A stretch of 64,000 bases of DNA from an uncultured Gammaproteobacteria bacterium. GTDB taxonomy: Bacteria > Pseudomonadota > Gammaproteobacteria > GCA-001735895. Where the stretch lies: the NCBI GenBank assembly GCA_947259485.1, contig CAMYLU010000007.1, positions 1-64,000 on the forward strand, in the 5' to 3' direction. The translations under genes were made by a program, and so were the position numbers. Below are positions 24,368-33,976 of the stretch, piece by piece (positions within the stretch are counted from its first letter, which is position 1; each line of letters starts with the position of its first letter). The notes under the pieces are model-generated. The model saw only the letters and a program-made list of their open reading frames with translations, was not told where the DNA came from and did no database searches.

Positions 24368-24382
24368 GAACATAAAGAGAAC
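24368..24382 (-). promoter_or_regulatory. Candidate LexA box upstream of recA
   Basis: On the minus strand GTTC-TCTTTAT-GTTC is a perfect direct repeat with 7-base spacing, 51 bases before the recA ATG. It overlaps the probable -35 area of a promoter with an extended -10 TGTGATAAT. This is the alphaproteobacterial LexA motif (GTTC-N7-GTTC). No E. coli-type CTGT-N8-ACAG box is visible. Chance occurrence is possible. Confidence 0.35.
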
Positions 24383-24561
24383 TTTTCAAATTTACCCTGA
24401 ATTTCCGATAGACTTTTGCATAAACCTGGCTCGCATTATATTGGCATAGTGGCTCATAGCGTGAGCCATATAAAAATAAATGAAAAAACAGGAATTTACC
24501 GCAATAGGTTGAACCGGGCGGAAGGCAACGATAGTCTTTAACAAAGCTGACTGGAATTCCC

Positions 24562-25344
24562 GTGGACAACAAAAATCGCCCCGATCTTTCCGCACGCAGT
24601 ATTGTGATGCTGACAGGGTCCGTAATCGTCATCGCCTCGGTCACACTGCTGTGGCCCGACGCACCAGCCCCGGGATCGCCGCTGGCCCAATTATGCGGAG
24701 CGCTGGGGGCATTGCTGTTATTCGCCCCGTTCGCTTTCGTCATCATGAAACGCTCCGGCCTTGCCAACAGTCCACCCGCATGGTTTATCGGCCATGTCCT
24801 GGCAACCTCTGCTGGAACCTGCCTGATCTTCATCCATGTCGCTGCGGGTGACTGGATCTCACCACCCGGGATCATCCTGTTGCTGTTAGTATTTTTAATT
24901 CTGCAAGGCAGCATTTTGCGCGCCATATTCTCACGCGGCTTCAGCCTGCTGTTTGCACGCAGCAGTGCTCCCGGTGGATTTAACGCGCCTGGTGCCCTCG
25001 ATAAGGCAGCACTACAAGGGATTATCGATGCCAAGACTCAGCTACTGGGAACTCTCGATCCCGCCGCCGAGGAAGCGTTATTCTCACCCGCCCTCAAACA
25101 CTGGCTGTGCCATCCATGGAGCAGTTTTAGATACCTGGCGCTGGCCGAGCGCGAAGCGCGCATGATCGGCGCACGTGCGAGCGCCGGAATTGAACTCAGT
25201 TGGTCGCGCCGCATTCACATGCTGGCAGCACTCGGCTTTTACCTGGGCCTGGTAGCGCATATCGTCGTAGTACTGTTTTTTGCCGGGTATGCTGCCGAAG
25301 GCGGTAGCATCGACTGGTGGCATATTACTGACTGGGGAGGCTAA
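24562..25344 (+). CDS. Polytopic membrane protein, probable cytochrome b-like anchor of the adjacent oxidoreductase
   Basis: A 260-aa protein starting with GTG at 24562. Hydrophobic helices lie at about 14-33, 44-65, 75-97, 103-122 and 215-240, with a soluble segment of about 90 residues between the last two. Histidines sit inside or at the edges of helices (GH in helix 3, FIHVAAGDW at its end, IHMLA and VAHIVVV in helix 5). They could hold haem b and make this a quinone-linked anchor. The stop lies 3 bases before the FeS-molybdenum gene, so the two are surely co-transcribed. I do not recognise a specific family; the anchor role is inferred from position and layout. Confidence 0.72.
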   Translation: MDNKNRPDLSARSIVMLTGSVIVIASVTLLWPDAPAPGSPLAQLCGALGALLLFAPFAFVIMKRSGLANSPPAWFIGHVLATSAGTCLIFIHVAAGDWISPPGIILLLLVFLILQGSILRAIFSRGFSLLFARSSAPGGFNAPGALDKAALQGIIDAKTQLLGTLDPAAEEALFSPALKHWLCHPWSSFRYLALAEREARMIGARASAGIELSWSRRIHMLAALGFYLGLVAHIVVVLFFAGYAAEGGSIDWWHITDWGG

Positions 25345-25347
25345 GCG

Positions 25348-28299
25348 ATGACCGATGTGTCAACCCAGTTAGCGCTGATGATCGATCTCGAACGCTGCAC
25401 CGGCTGCAAGAGCTGCGAGGCGGCCTGCAAGCAAACCAATGCGCTCGGCCCCAACAGTTATCGCAACCGGGTCATGTGGTTTGACGAGCAACACAACGAT
25501 AACAGCCAGGTTTCATCAGCCCGGCTCGATTTCCTGACCGTTACCTGCCAGCAATGTGAACGCCCGGCTTGCCTGCGTGCCTGCCCGGTATACCCGAAAG
25601 CAATCTCCAAGGACCCGGTCACCGGGGTCGTTGAAATCAATGAAAACCGCTGCACCGGTTGCGGTGAATGTGCACTGTCCTGCCCTTACGGCGCCATCGG
25701 CTACAACGCCGAGCAACACCATGCGGTCAAGTGCGATTTGTGTTCCGAACGCAGGGCCCGCGACCTTGGACCCGCCTGTGCCCATGTCTGCCCGACCCGC
25801 GCGATCAGCTTTGGCACCCGCAAAACACTGCTCGACAGGGTTCAGCAGGAACATCGCGAAACGGTCGAAACCGACCACTTCCTGCAGCAACCGGCAACGA
25901 TTTATCTGCAACGCCTGGGTGACAGTGCACAAGCCGAGGCAAACGCCCCTGAACGCAGCACCCCAGCCCTGATGCAGGATCATCAAACCCGGGCAAGCCT
26001 GGATACCGATAACGCACGAGGCTCGTATCGCCGCTCGGAAAAAAACAGCCTGCTGCAGCAGGAAGAACGCATCGTCCCCGGGGGTTGCAATATCTGTTTC
26101 AACGGTTGCCCGGTCAAGTTTCACTTGCGTGGCGACGAGGTGCTCAATATCTATGGCAACGACGACGACCCGGTATTTCAGGGTCGTGTCTGTCCAAAAT
26201 CGCAGATGACCCTGCAGCTTTATAACAATCCGCATCGACTGGTGACACCGTTGAAACGCGTCGGCAAGCGCGGTAGCGATTCATTTCAGTCGATTAGCTG
26301 GGAACAGGCCCTTACTGAAATCGCGCAAAAATTATCCGCGGTACGGAATCAATATGGTAGCGAAGCGCTCGCGATTCAGTCGGGTTCACGCACCGGAGTA
26401 CTCAATATTATTGGTGCACTGCCGCTTTTCGCCGGACTCTGGGGTACCGCGAACGTGGCTGCAACCGAACCTTATTGCGACCTCGGCAAGGGGCTTGCGC
26501 TTAACCTGACCCAGGGCACCGGTGTTATGGCAAGCGTCTATACCGAGGAAGATATCGGCAGCGCCGAAGCCTACGTCTACATCGGCGATAACCAGGCCGA
26601 GACGCGGCCGGTAAATTTCGGCATGCTAAACGACTGGCGACTGCAACATAAGGCCAGGATGATCGTTGTCGACCCACGCCTGACCGCTACCGCAAGCAAG
26701 GCAGATGCCTGGTTACCGATTCGTTCAGGGACCGATATGGCGCTTGGCCTCGGCATTATCCACTACCTGTTCGAGCACGGGCTCCACGACGAAGCTTTCT
26801 GCGAGCGCTGGGTCGTTGGCTGGCGCGAATGGCGTGACTATATCAAGCAGCAAGGCTACGACCTCGAATGGGCGGCGCAGGTTACTGATCTCGAACTCGA
26901 GCAGCTTAAAATGCTGGCACAGACTATCGCAGAAGCCGACGGCTGCATGATTTTTCTGAGTCGCGGTATCAATCAACATACCAATTCAGCGCAAACCAAC
27001 CGCGTGTTCATGTTCATCGCGGCGATGACCGGAAACTGGGGGCGTCGCGGTGGGGGTTATTTCAATGTTTCCTCGGAAATGAACTGGAAACCGCCGTTGA
27101 TTCCTGCCGGGCGCAAGGCCGATGCGCGGGCAGCAATCGGCAAGAACCCATCAGCCTGGATGGAAGCCATGCTCGATGGTACGCCCTACCCGATAAAGGC
27201 ACTGATCACCAGTAACAACCCGCTCGCGCAATGGCCCAATCAAAACCAGGCTCGCAAGGCGATCGAGGCACTGGACCTGGTGGTGCACCTGGAATTGTTC
27301 AAAAATGCCACCTCACGTTTTGCCGACTACGTGTTACCGATGGCAAGCGGGATCGAAAAAGGAGGCACCACGCGCTTTGCCGAAGACCGGCGTATTGTCT
27401 GGAATGACAAGTTCATTGACCCTCCCGGGGATGCCAGGTCCGATCACTGGTTCTGGATCGAGCTGGGCAAGAAATTCGGCTACGAGGATGTTTTAAAAGA
27501 TGACTACAAGGATCCACGTAAGCTCTGGGACGAGGTGCTGGTAGCTGCAACCCCGGACCTTGGCGCCGCGACCACTGCAGAGTTGACCGCTCGACCCAAT
27601 CGCACCGTGCGCTTACCCTACTTCGATGCCAGGCCGGGAGAAATCGATCCGGTATATGTGACCGAGCTGATGCGTAGCAACCCCGGGGCGAACCTGAGGT
27701 ATCCCACTGCGAGCGGCAAACTTGAATTCTGGACCCCGGAGCTGGAGCAGAAATTCACCGCCATGGGATTATCTGCGCTACCCGAGTTTTATACCGAGGC
27801 CGAACAGTTAATAGACCTGCCGCACATTGAATATGACACGACCCCTAAAACTTCGAGTTTCTTCAGCGAGGAGACACTAGTGTACCCGGGCCACATCGTC
27901 AACGAACCTGTCACCCGCGACCTGGCTTTTGACACCGAACTCGTGACCGGTCGCCCACCCGCGCCTCATTTTCATTCCTGGACCCATTATTTCTGGCAAG
28001 CCCAGGAAATGTGGCCCGAGTTATACTGTCAGATTCATCCCCAAAAGGCATTAACGCTCGATGTCAAAGACGGGGACCAGGTATCCATAATCACCGAAAA
28101 CGGCAAGATTACGGTACGCGCCTGGATTCATCGGGGAATCCGTCCCAGTTGTATTTTCATTCCGATCGGTTGGGATGAACAACAGCCCTATCACCCGGGT
28201 TCGAGTGTCAACCATCTAACCGGCATCAGGCTCGATCCAGTGTCACAGCAGGCAAATCTGAAAACGCATCTTTGCCGGGTTGAAAAAGCGACTCCTTAA
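25348..28299 (+). CDS. Fusion of four-cluster ferredoxin subunit and molybdopterin oxidoreductase
   Basis: A 983-aa cytoplasmic protein without a Tat signal. Residues 1-about 160 match the electron-transfer subunit of DMSO-reductase-family enzymes, with cysteine sets C17-20-23-27, C67-70-75-79, C102-105-108-112 and C129-132-144-148, enough for four 4Fe-4S clusters. A linker (about 165-240) leads to the catalytic chain with its own cluster motif C247-x2-C250-x3-C254-x27-C282. The Mo/W-bis-MGD domains follow. C377 in ATEPYCDLGKG is the likely metal ligand, as in the Psr/Phs/Ttr/Arr branch. The C-terminal dinucleotide-binding domain is about 865-980. The two parts are normally separate genes. 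The substrate (a sulfur or arsenic oxyanion, formate or other) cannot be told from sequence. Confidence 0.83.
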   Translation: MTDVSTQLALMIDLERCTGCKSCEAACKQTNALGPNSYRNRVMWFDEQHNDNSQVSSARLDFLTVTCQQCERPACLRACPVYPKAISKDPVTGVVEINENRCTGCGECALSCPYGAIGYNAEQHHAVKCDLCSERRARDLGPACAHVCPTRAISFGTRKTLLDRVQQEHRETVETDHFLQQPATIYLQRLGDSAQAEANAPERSTPALMQDHQTRASLDTDNARGSYRRSEKNSLLQQEERIVPGGCNICFNGCPVKFHLRGDEVLNIYGNDDDPVFQGRVCPKSQMTLQLYNNPHRLVTPLKRVGKRGSDSFQSISWEQALTEIAQKLSAVRNQYGSEALAIQSGSRTGVLNIIGALPLFAGLWGTANVAATEPYCDLGKGLALNLTQGTGVMASVYTEEDIGSAEAYVYIGDNQAETRPVNFGMLNDWRLQHKARMIVVDPRLTATASKADAWLPIRSGTDMALGLGIIHYLFEHGLHDEAFCERWVVGWREWRDYIKQQGYDLEWAAQVTDLELEQLKMLAQTIAEADGCMIFLSRGINQHTNSAQTNRVFMFIAAMTGNWGRRGGGYFNVSSEMNWKPPLIPAGRKADARAAIGKNPSAWMEAMLDGTPYPIKALITSNNPLAQWPNQNQARKAIEALDLVVHLELFKNATSRFADYVLPMASGIEKGGTTRFAEDRRIVWNDKFIDPPGDARSDHWFWIELGKKFGYEDVLKDDYKDPRKLWDEVLVAATPDLGAATTAELTARPNRTVRLPYFDARPGEIDPVYVTELMRSNPGANLRYPTASGKLEFWTPELEQKFTAMGLSALPEFYTEAEQLIDLPHIEYDTTPKTSSFFSEETLVYPGHIVNEPVTRDLAFDTELVTGRPPAPHFHSWTHYFWQAQEMWPELYCQIHPQKALTLDVKDGDQVSIITENGKITVRAWIHRGIRPSCIFIPIGWDEQQPYHPGSSVNHLTGIRLDPVSQQANLKTHLCRVEKATP

Positions 28300-28330
28300 T
28301 TCCATAAAAACAATGCAACTTGAAACGGGA

Positions 28331-28819
28331 TTACTCTGAATCAACCAGTTCGATCAGTGCCTGGAGCGCTGCAACCAATGTCGCTTCGCGGACGGCGTCT
28401 CGATCACCGCTGAACTGGAACCGCCTGGCAATGTTCTGCACGGCCGAAGCAACCGCTATCCAGACGGTACCGACAGGCTTGTCGTCGCTACCACCAGCAG
28501 GACCAGCAACGCCGGTAACCGCGACCGAGAAATCGGCATAACTATGACCGAGCGCACCCGTTGCCATCGCCACTGCAACCGGTTCGCTAACGGCACCATA
28601 GTCCTCGATGACTGAAGACGGGACTGCCAGCATTTCGTTTTTTGCCTGGTTGCTGTAGGTAACAAAACCACGCTCGAACCAGTCCGAGCTACCCGCCAGG
28701 TCGGTCAGCGTCTTGGCGATCAGTCCACCGGTACAGGATTCCGCCGTGCACAGCTTTTGCTGCTGCTTTAGCAACCGCGTGGCCAGCTGCTGCACTAAGG
28801 CTTTGCTGTCTTTATCCAT
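28331..28819 (-). CDS. pncC: Nicotinamide-nucleotide amidohydrolase (CinA C-terminal type)
   Basis: This enzyme is about 162 aa and recycles NMN to nicotinic acid mononucleotide. The motifs CTAESCTGGLIAKTLTDLAGSSDWFERGFVTYSNQAK and VAVTGVAGPAGGSDDKPVGTVWIA are diagnostic; the stand-alone C-terminal domain is the PncC form. ATG 28819 is chosen over the longer frame to 28879, because that extension overlaps the divergent ppk2 promoter. pncC normally lies beside recA; here it is about 4 kb away, separated by the membrane anchor and oxidoreductase genes. Confidence 0.92.
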   Translation of the reverse strand: MDKDSKALVQQLATRLLKQQQKLCTAESCTGGLIAKTLTDLAGSSDWFERGFVTYSNQAKNEMLAVPSSVIEDYGAVSEPVAVAMATGALGHSYADFSVAVTGVAGPAGGSDDKPVGTVWIAVASAVQNIARRFQFSGDRDAVREATLVAALQALIELVDSE

Positions 28820-28877
28820 GCCGGCATTATAGCGTAAGGTGAAATTCCTGGCCTGCATCAACTGCTGACTGCTTCGC

Positions 28878-28906
28878 ATGGTTTATCGGCGGCGCAGTGA
28901 TATAAT
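28878..28906 (+). promoter_or_regulatory. Putative sigma70 promoter of ppk2
   Basis: A perfect TATAAT at 28901-28906 lies 32 bases before the ppk2 ATG. The hexamer at 17-bp spacing (ATGGTT, 28878-28883) is a poor -35, so an activator may be needed. Confidence 0.45.
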
Positions 28907-28937
28907 ATCGCTAAATATAAATAAAGTGGCTACCGAC

Positions 28938-29909
28938 ATGAACGAATCCATAAACCCGGACTCAAGCCCCGAACCGGAAGCTGACGATAATTCGCAAATC
29001 GAGATCCAGTCGTTGGAAGACAGCAGTATCGCCCAGCATGAAATAGAGCGCATGGACGTTATCCGCAGGTTTGAAAACGGCATGTATCCCTACGAGGACA
29101 GGATTAAAAAGTCGGACTACGAGAAAGAAAAGGCCTTGTTACAGGTCGAGTTACTCAAGGTTCAGCGTTGGGTGAAGAAGTCCGGCAAGAAGATCGTGGT
29201 TATATTTGAAGGCCGCGATGCAGCCGGCAAGGGAGGGGCAATCAAGCGCTTCATGGAACACCTCAACCCGCGCGGGGCTCGCGTGGTTGCATTGGAAAAA
29301 CCCACCGTAGCGGAACAAACGCAATGGTATTTTCAGCGCTACATCAAGCACCTACCCTCGGCCGGGGAAATCGTCCTGCTCGATCGTTCCTGGTATAACC
29401 GCGCCGGCGTCGAGCGTGTCATGGGATTTTGTGATCCCTCGGCCTATCTTGAATTCATGCGCCAGTGCCCCGAAATCGAGCGTATGCTGGTTCGTTCCGG
29501 TGTCCTGTTGTTCAAGTACTGGTTCTCGGTCACCCAGGACGAACAGCGTAGTCGTTTTGAATCCCGCAAAAGCGATCCCCTCAAGCAATGGAAATTATCG
29601 CCGATCGACCAGGCCTCGATCGACAAGTGGGACGACTATACCGAGGCCAAGGAAGCGATGTTCTTTTACACGGATACTGCCGACGCACCCTGGACAATCA
29701 TCAAGTCCGATGATAAGAAACGCGCCCGCCTTAATTGCATGCGACATTTCCTGGCGTCATTAAACTACGATGACAAGAATTTTGAATTAGTCGGCGAACC
29801 CGATCAATTTATCGTTACTTCCAGTGATCATGCTATTGCCCGCAGCGAACATATTCTCGGCGCGAGCCTTCACCCGGAGCAGCGACGCTCAAAGAAGAAG
29901 CCCGCTTAA
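28938..29909 (+). CDS. ppk2: Polyphosphate kinase 2
   Basis: This enzyme is 323 aa from ATG 28938; an upstream alternative start falls inside the promoter. It transfers phosphate between polyphosphate and nucleoside diphosphates. The P-loop GRDAAGKGG (residues 92-100), the Walker-B-like LLDRSWYNRAGVE (about 147-159) and FKYWFSVTQDEQRSRF are typical of PPK2, and the single-domain length fits class I. The first 40 residues are acidic and probably disordered, and the C-terminus is basic (RRSKKKPA). It belongs with the CHAD and CYTH-CHAD genes as evidence for active polyphosphate metabolism. Class I enzymes generally favour NTP synthesis from polyphosphate. Confidence 0.92.
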   Translation: MNESINPDSSPEPEADDNSQIEIQSLEDSSIAQHEIERMDVIRRFENGMYPYEDRIKKSDYEKEKALLQVELLKVQRWVKKSGKKIVVIFEGRDAAGKGGAIKRFMEHLNPRGARVVALEKPTVAEQTQWYFQRYIKHLPSAGEIVLLDRSWYNRAGVERVMGFCDPSAYLEFMRQCPEIERMLVRSGVLLFKYWFSVTQDEQRSRFESRKSDPLKQWKLSPIDQASIDKWDDYTEAKEAMFFYTDTADAPWTIIKSDDKKRARLNCMRHFLASLNYDDKNFELVGEPDQFIVTSSDHAIARSEHILGASLHPEQRRSKKKPA

Positions 29910-30042
29910 CCTAAAATTCATTTTCATGGAATGAGTCGGCACTAGCTGCTGTTTCGGCTTCGTTCTTCGGTTCAGATCCGTTATCTCGCCTGAAACGTAT
30001 AGATATGAACCATGACGAATATGCGTAATTTTATCGAAAACC

Positions 30043-30714
30043 ATGAAATCACAACAATCATCATCGGTAGCCACTCTGCTACCTCGTTCCCTGGCTGCGG
30101 TAGGCGTTATCCTGTTTTTATCCGGCTGTAGCCTGGTGGGTATTCGTAGCGCCGAAGAGGCGAATTACTCGGTTCTCAAGAATCAGGATCAGTTTGAGGT
30201 TCGCGAATACGAAGCATTGGTAATCGCCGAAACCATGGTTGACGCAAGTTTTGACGAAGCCGGCAATATCGCTTTCAAGCGCCTGTTTGGCTATATCTCG
30301 GGTGATAATGTAGCAGCCTCGGAGATTGCGATGACGGCACCCGTGATGGCCCTCGATGAAAACAGATCCAGCGGCGAAAAAATCTCGATGACCGCACCCG
30401 TAACCGGCCAAAAATCCGGGCCTGGCTGGCGCTTCGCATTTGTGTTACCGGCGCAATACACACTCGAGACGGCACCGGCACCCAGCAACACCGACGTTAG
30501 CCTGGCACTGGTTCCCGCCAGGAAAGTCGCGGTAATGCGATACTCGGGGACCTGGAGCGAATCGAGCTATGAGACTAACTTGAAAACACTCGAGGAATGG
30601 ATGCGGCAAAACCAGCTCGAGTCCGATTCCCTGCCCCGCGTCGCGGGCTATGATCCACCATGGACACTGCCTTTTCTGCGTCGCAACGAGATCATGATCG
30701 ACGTCAAATCCTGA
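30043..30714 (+). CDS. SOUL/HBP-family haem-binding-like lipoprotein
   Basis: A 223-aa protein with a lipoprotein signal: hydrophobic core LAAVGVILFLSG and lipobox LSGC at 26-29. The mature domain shows SOUL features: VREYEALVIAETMVDASFDEAGNIAFKRLFGYISGDN, the repeated EIAMTAPVMA / KISMTAPV motifs and MRYSGTWSE. SOUL proteins bind haem or porphyrins in eukaryotes; bacterial members are poorly defined. The residues after the lipidated Cys (S, L) favour outer-membrane sorting. It lies between ppk2 and mutS on the same strand, with about 130 bases upstream. Confidence 0.85.
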   Translation: MKSQQSSSVATLLPRSLAAVGVILFLSGCSLVGIRSAEEANYSVLKNQDQFEVREYEALVIAETMVDASFDEAGNIAFKRLFGYISGDNVAASEIAMTAPVMALDENRSSGEKISMTAPVTGQKSGPGWRFAFVLPAQYTLETAPAPSNTDVSLALVPARKVAVMRYSGTWSESSYETNLKTLEEWMRQNQLESDSLPRVAGYDPPWTLPFLRRNEIMIDVKS

Positions 30715-30873
30715 CACATTGAGGCGGCGCTCGCCTGACCGTTATTTGCGGTGCATAAATAAACAAAAACCACTCGCTCCATCGCTGTTTCATTTGGGCG
30801 TTGATCCCAACTTGAGTACAATTAGTGGCGTGACGCTGCCAACGCAAACAGGCTGTGTGCAGATTTCGCTTTT

Positions 30874-33444
30874 ATGAACCAGACAGACACTAAACTTAAA
30901 ACACACACACCTATGATGCAGCAATTCCTGCGCATCAAGGCGGATCATCCCGACACGCTGCTGTTCTATCGCATGGGTGATTTTTACGAATTGTTTTACG
31001 AGGATGCGCGCAAGGCCGCCCGTCTACTCGACATCACCCTGACCAGGCGAGGTCAATCCTCCGGGGAACCCATACCGATGTGCGGCGTGCCCTATCACGC
31101 GGTCGAGAGCTACCTCGGTAAACTGGTCAGAAATGGCGAGTCGGTCGCAATCTGCGAGCAGATCGGCGATCCGGCCACCAGCAAGGGACCGGTAGAACGC
31201 AAGGTGGTGCGCGTGGTAACCCCGGGCACCTTGACCGACGAGGCGCTATTGCAGGATCGCCGTGAAAACCTGCTGTGCTGTATTTACCGGCAACAAGCAG
31301 GCTGGGGACTGGCGGCGCTCGAAATCAGCTCGGGTCGTTTTAGCTTGAGCGAACTCGATAGCGATGAATTACTGGCCAGTGAAATCGCACGACTCAATCC
31401 CGCTGAAATCATATTTTGCGAAGATCAGGACCTGCCCCTCGATTCGACCTACACGCAACATGCCCATGCCATGCCACCCTGGTATTTTGAACTCGACACA
31501 GCAACACGATTGCTATGCGAACAATATCGCACGGCCAGCCTGCAGGGATTTGGCGTCGCTGATTCAAAACTTGCAGTCAGTGCTGCCGGTTGCCTGTTGC
31601 AGTATGTTAACGACACACTCAAGACCGAGGTTAATCATCTACAGCCTTTACACTACGAGGCGGTCAGCGATGCGCTAATGATCGATGCCAACAGCCGCCG
31701 TAACCTGGAGCTGACCCGCTCATTCAATGAACAGTCGCCACAAAACAGCCTGCTAAGTATCATCAATTTCTGCAGTACGGCGATGGGACACCGCGAGTTA
31801 ACCCGTTGGATTCAGAAACCGTTGCGTGACCAGGGTCGTGTGCGTCGACGCCATCACGCCGTATCGAGCCTGCTCGACAATCACAGTTTTGAAACCCTGC
31901 GCGAGAGCCTTGTCGAAATCGGTGATATCGAACGAATTCTGGCGCGGGTAGCGCTGCTGTCGGCACGACCGCGAGATCTGTCAACCCTAGCCTCAACCTT
32001 GCAGACCCTGCCAGCACTGCAGCAACTGCTGGCCAAACTCGACAGTCCCTTACTGCAGGAACTGTCAACAGACATCGGCACCCACCCCGAAGTAGTGGCG
32101 CTACTCGATGCCGCGATTATCGAAGAGCCACCGATGTTGATTCGCGACGGCGGTGTCATTAAAACCGGGTTTGATCCCGAGCTTGACGAGTTGCGGGCCC
32201 TCAGCGCCAATGCCGATCAATTCCTGCTCGACCTGGAATCGCAGGAACAGCAGAAGACCGGGATCAACTCGCTCAAGGTGGCCTATAACCGGGTGCATGG
32301 ATTTTATATCGAGGTCAGCAAGACGCAGAGCAATGGCGTACCCGACGAATACGTACGTCGGCAAACCCTGAAAGCAGTCGAGCGCTATATCACGCCCGAG
32401 CTCAAGGCATTCGAGGACAAGGTGCTCAGCGCACGCGAACGCGCACTCTCGCGTGAAAAATACCTTTACGAAGCCCTGTTAAAACAACTCGGAGATAACC
32501 TGCCGCAACTGCAGCAGTGTGCCCTGGCGCTGGCGCAGCTTGATGTGCTGAACTGTTTCGCGGATGGCGCGAATGTCAACGACTGGAGCGAACCTGGACT
32601 CACCAGCGATCGCTTGCTTGAAATCGAGGCAGGCCGACACCCGGTGGTCGAAAAAGTGCTCGATCAGGCATTCATCGCCAACGACTTACATCTCGATAAT
32701 GATTGCAGCATGCTGTTGATTACCGGCCCCAATATGGGCGGTAAATCGACCTACATGCGCCAGACCGCATTAATCGTAATCCTGGCTTACATGGGCAGCT
32801 ATGTGCCTGCACGCAGGGCACTACTCGGCCCGATCGACCAGGTGTTTACCCGTATCGGCGCCAGCGATGACCTGTCCAGCGGGCGCTCGACATTTATGGT
32901 GGAGATGACCGAGGCGGCCAACATACTGAATAATGCCAGTGCCAACAGCCTGGTATTGATGGACGAAATCGGCCGCGGCACCAGTACCTTTGACGGGCTG
33001 GCGTTAGCCTGGGCCTGCGCCGATCACCTGGCACAAAATTCAAATGCGTTGACCTTGTTTGCAACACATTATTTCGAGTTAACACAGTTGCCTGAACAGT
33101 ATCAAAATATCGAAAACGTTCACCTCGACGCAGTAAAACATGGAGACGACGTAATTTTCATGCATAGCGTGAAACCCGGCCCGGCAAACCAGAGTTACGG
33201 ATTGCAGGTCGCAAGACTCGCAGGCATTCCCGAGCAGGCGATAAAACTCGCCCGCCACAAGCTACAGCAACTCGAGCAACAGTCGACTCAGGCACAGGGA
33301 GATTTGTTTACCGCGGCAACACCGATTGAAGATACGGCGCCGCATGCATTACTTGCCGAACTTGAAGCAATCGATGCGGACGATTTAAGCCCTAAACAGG
33401 CGCTGGAACTGATTTACCACCTGAAAAGCCTTGCCAAATCGTGA
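30874..33444 (+). CDS. mutS: DNA mismatch repair protein MutS
   Basis: This 856-aa protein recognises mismatches and starts methyl-directed repair. N-terminal domain I carries the mismatch-contact motif in [15 protein letters not shown]. The ATPase domain has Walker [10 protein letters not shown] (618-626), [18 protein letters not shown] and [20 protein letters not shown], with [11 protein letters not shown] after it. Length equals E. coli MutS (853). The C-terminal part (about 800-856) matches the tetramerisation region. It lies just upstream of fdxA, as in many gammaproteobacteria. Confidence 0.97.
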   Translation: MNQTDTKLKTHTPMMQQFLRIKADHPDTLLFYRMGDFYELFYEDARKAARLLDITLTRRGQSSGEPIPMCGVPYHAVESYLGKLVRNGESVAICEQIGDPATSKGPVERKVVRVVTPGTLTDEALLQDRRENLLCCIYRQQAGWGLAALEISSGRFSLSELDSDELLASEIARLNPAEIIFCEDQDLPLDSTYTQHAHAMPPWYFELDTATRLLCEQYRTASLQGFGVADSKLAVSAAGCLLQYVNDTLKTEVNHLQPLHYEAVSDALMIDANSRRNLELTRSFNEQSPQNSLLSIINFCSTAMGHRELTRWIQKPLRDQGRVRRRHHAVSSLLDNHSFETLRESLVEIGDIERILARVALLSARPRDLSTLASTLQTLPALQQLLAKLDSPLLQELSTDIGTHPEVVALLDAAIIEEPPMLIRDGGVIKTGFDPELDELRALSANADQFLLDLESQEQQKTGINSLKVAYNRVHGFYIEVSKTQSNGVPDEYVRRQTLKAVERYITPELKAFEDKVLSARERALSREKYLYEALLKQLGDNLPQLQQCALALAQLDVLNCFADGANVNDWSEPGLTSDRLLEIEAGRHPVVEKVLDQAFIANDLHLDNDCSMLLITGPNMGGKSTYMRQTALIVILAYMGSYVPARRALLGPIDQVFTRIGASDDLSSGRSTFMVEMTEAANILNNASANSLVLMDEIGRGTSTFDGLALAWACADHLAQNSNALTLFATHYFELTQLPEQYQNIENVHLDAVKHGDDVIFMHSVKPGPANQSYGLQVARLAGIPEQAIKLARHKLQQLEQQSTQAQGDLFTAATPIEDTAPHALLAELEAIDADDLSPKQALELIYHLKSLAKS

Positions 33445-33519
33445 AACAACATTAGGATAATCAAGCGGGCGCCAATTTTGACCGCGCCCACCCCAAGACA
33501 CGTAGCTCAGGGATAAACA

Positions 33520-33843
33520 ATGACATTTATTGTTCTCGAAAACTGTATCAAGTGCAAGTACATGGACTGCGTCGATGTATGCCCGGTCGACTGCTTTCAC
33601 GAAGGTCCAAATTTTCTGGTCATCGATCCTGAAGAGTGTATTGATTGCACCCTGTGCGAACCGGAATGTCCGATTGAGGCTATCGTCTCCGAGGACGATA
33701 TACCCGAGGGGCAGGAAAAGTTTCTCGAACTCAACGAAGAACTGTCCCAGCAATGGCCGGTTATTACCGCCAGCAAACCTGCACCCGATGATGCCGCCGA
33801 ATGGGAAGGTGTCCCCGACAAGCTTCAGTACCTGGAACGCTGA
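33520..33843 (+). CDS. fdxA: 7Fe-type ferredoxin FdxA
   Basis: This 107-aa soluble electron carrier has the [3Fe-4S][4Fe-4S] Azotobacter-type arrangement: [17 protein letters not shown] at 9-25 and [12 protein letters not shown] at 40-51. The C-terminal helical tail ([18 protein letters not shown]... [17 protein letters not shown]) is diagnostic of the FdxA family. Partners are unknown. It follows mutS after 75 bases; AGGGA lies before the ATG. Confidence 0.95.
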   Translation: MTFIVLENCIKCKYMDCVDVCPVDCFHEGPNFLVIDPEECIDCTLCEPECPIEAIVSEDDIPEGQEKFLELNEELSQQWPVITASKPAPDDAAEWEGVPDKLQYLER

Positions 33844-33976
33844 CAGACACTGTGACCCTGTTAACCTGGCCAATGCTTTGACTTTGATCTAACCGGTCTC
33901 TAAAATCGAACGGCATTGATCCAGAAACTTCCTCTCGGATTGTTCTCAAATCTGGGAATTTGAGCAGAAGGGCATT

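Noticed and set aside
24321-25034. 237-codon minus-strand frame over the recA promoter and membrane-protein gene
   Set aside because: It covers the recA upstream region and opposes a gene with clear membrane helices coupled to the oxidoreductase.
25516-26235. 239-codon minus-strand frame opposite the FeS-molybdopterin gene
   Set aside because: The cysteine motifs of the plus-strand protein are intact throughout; antisense only.
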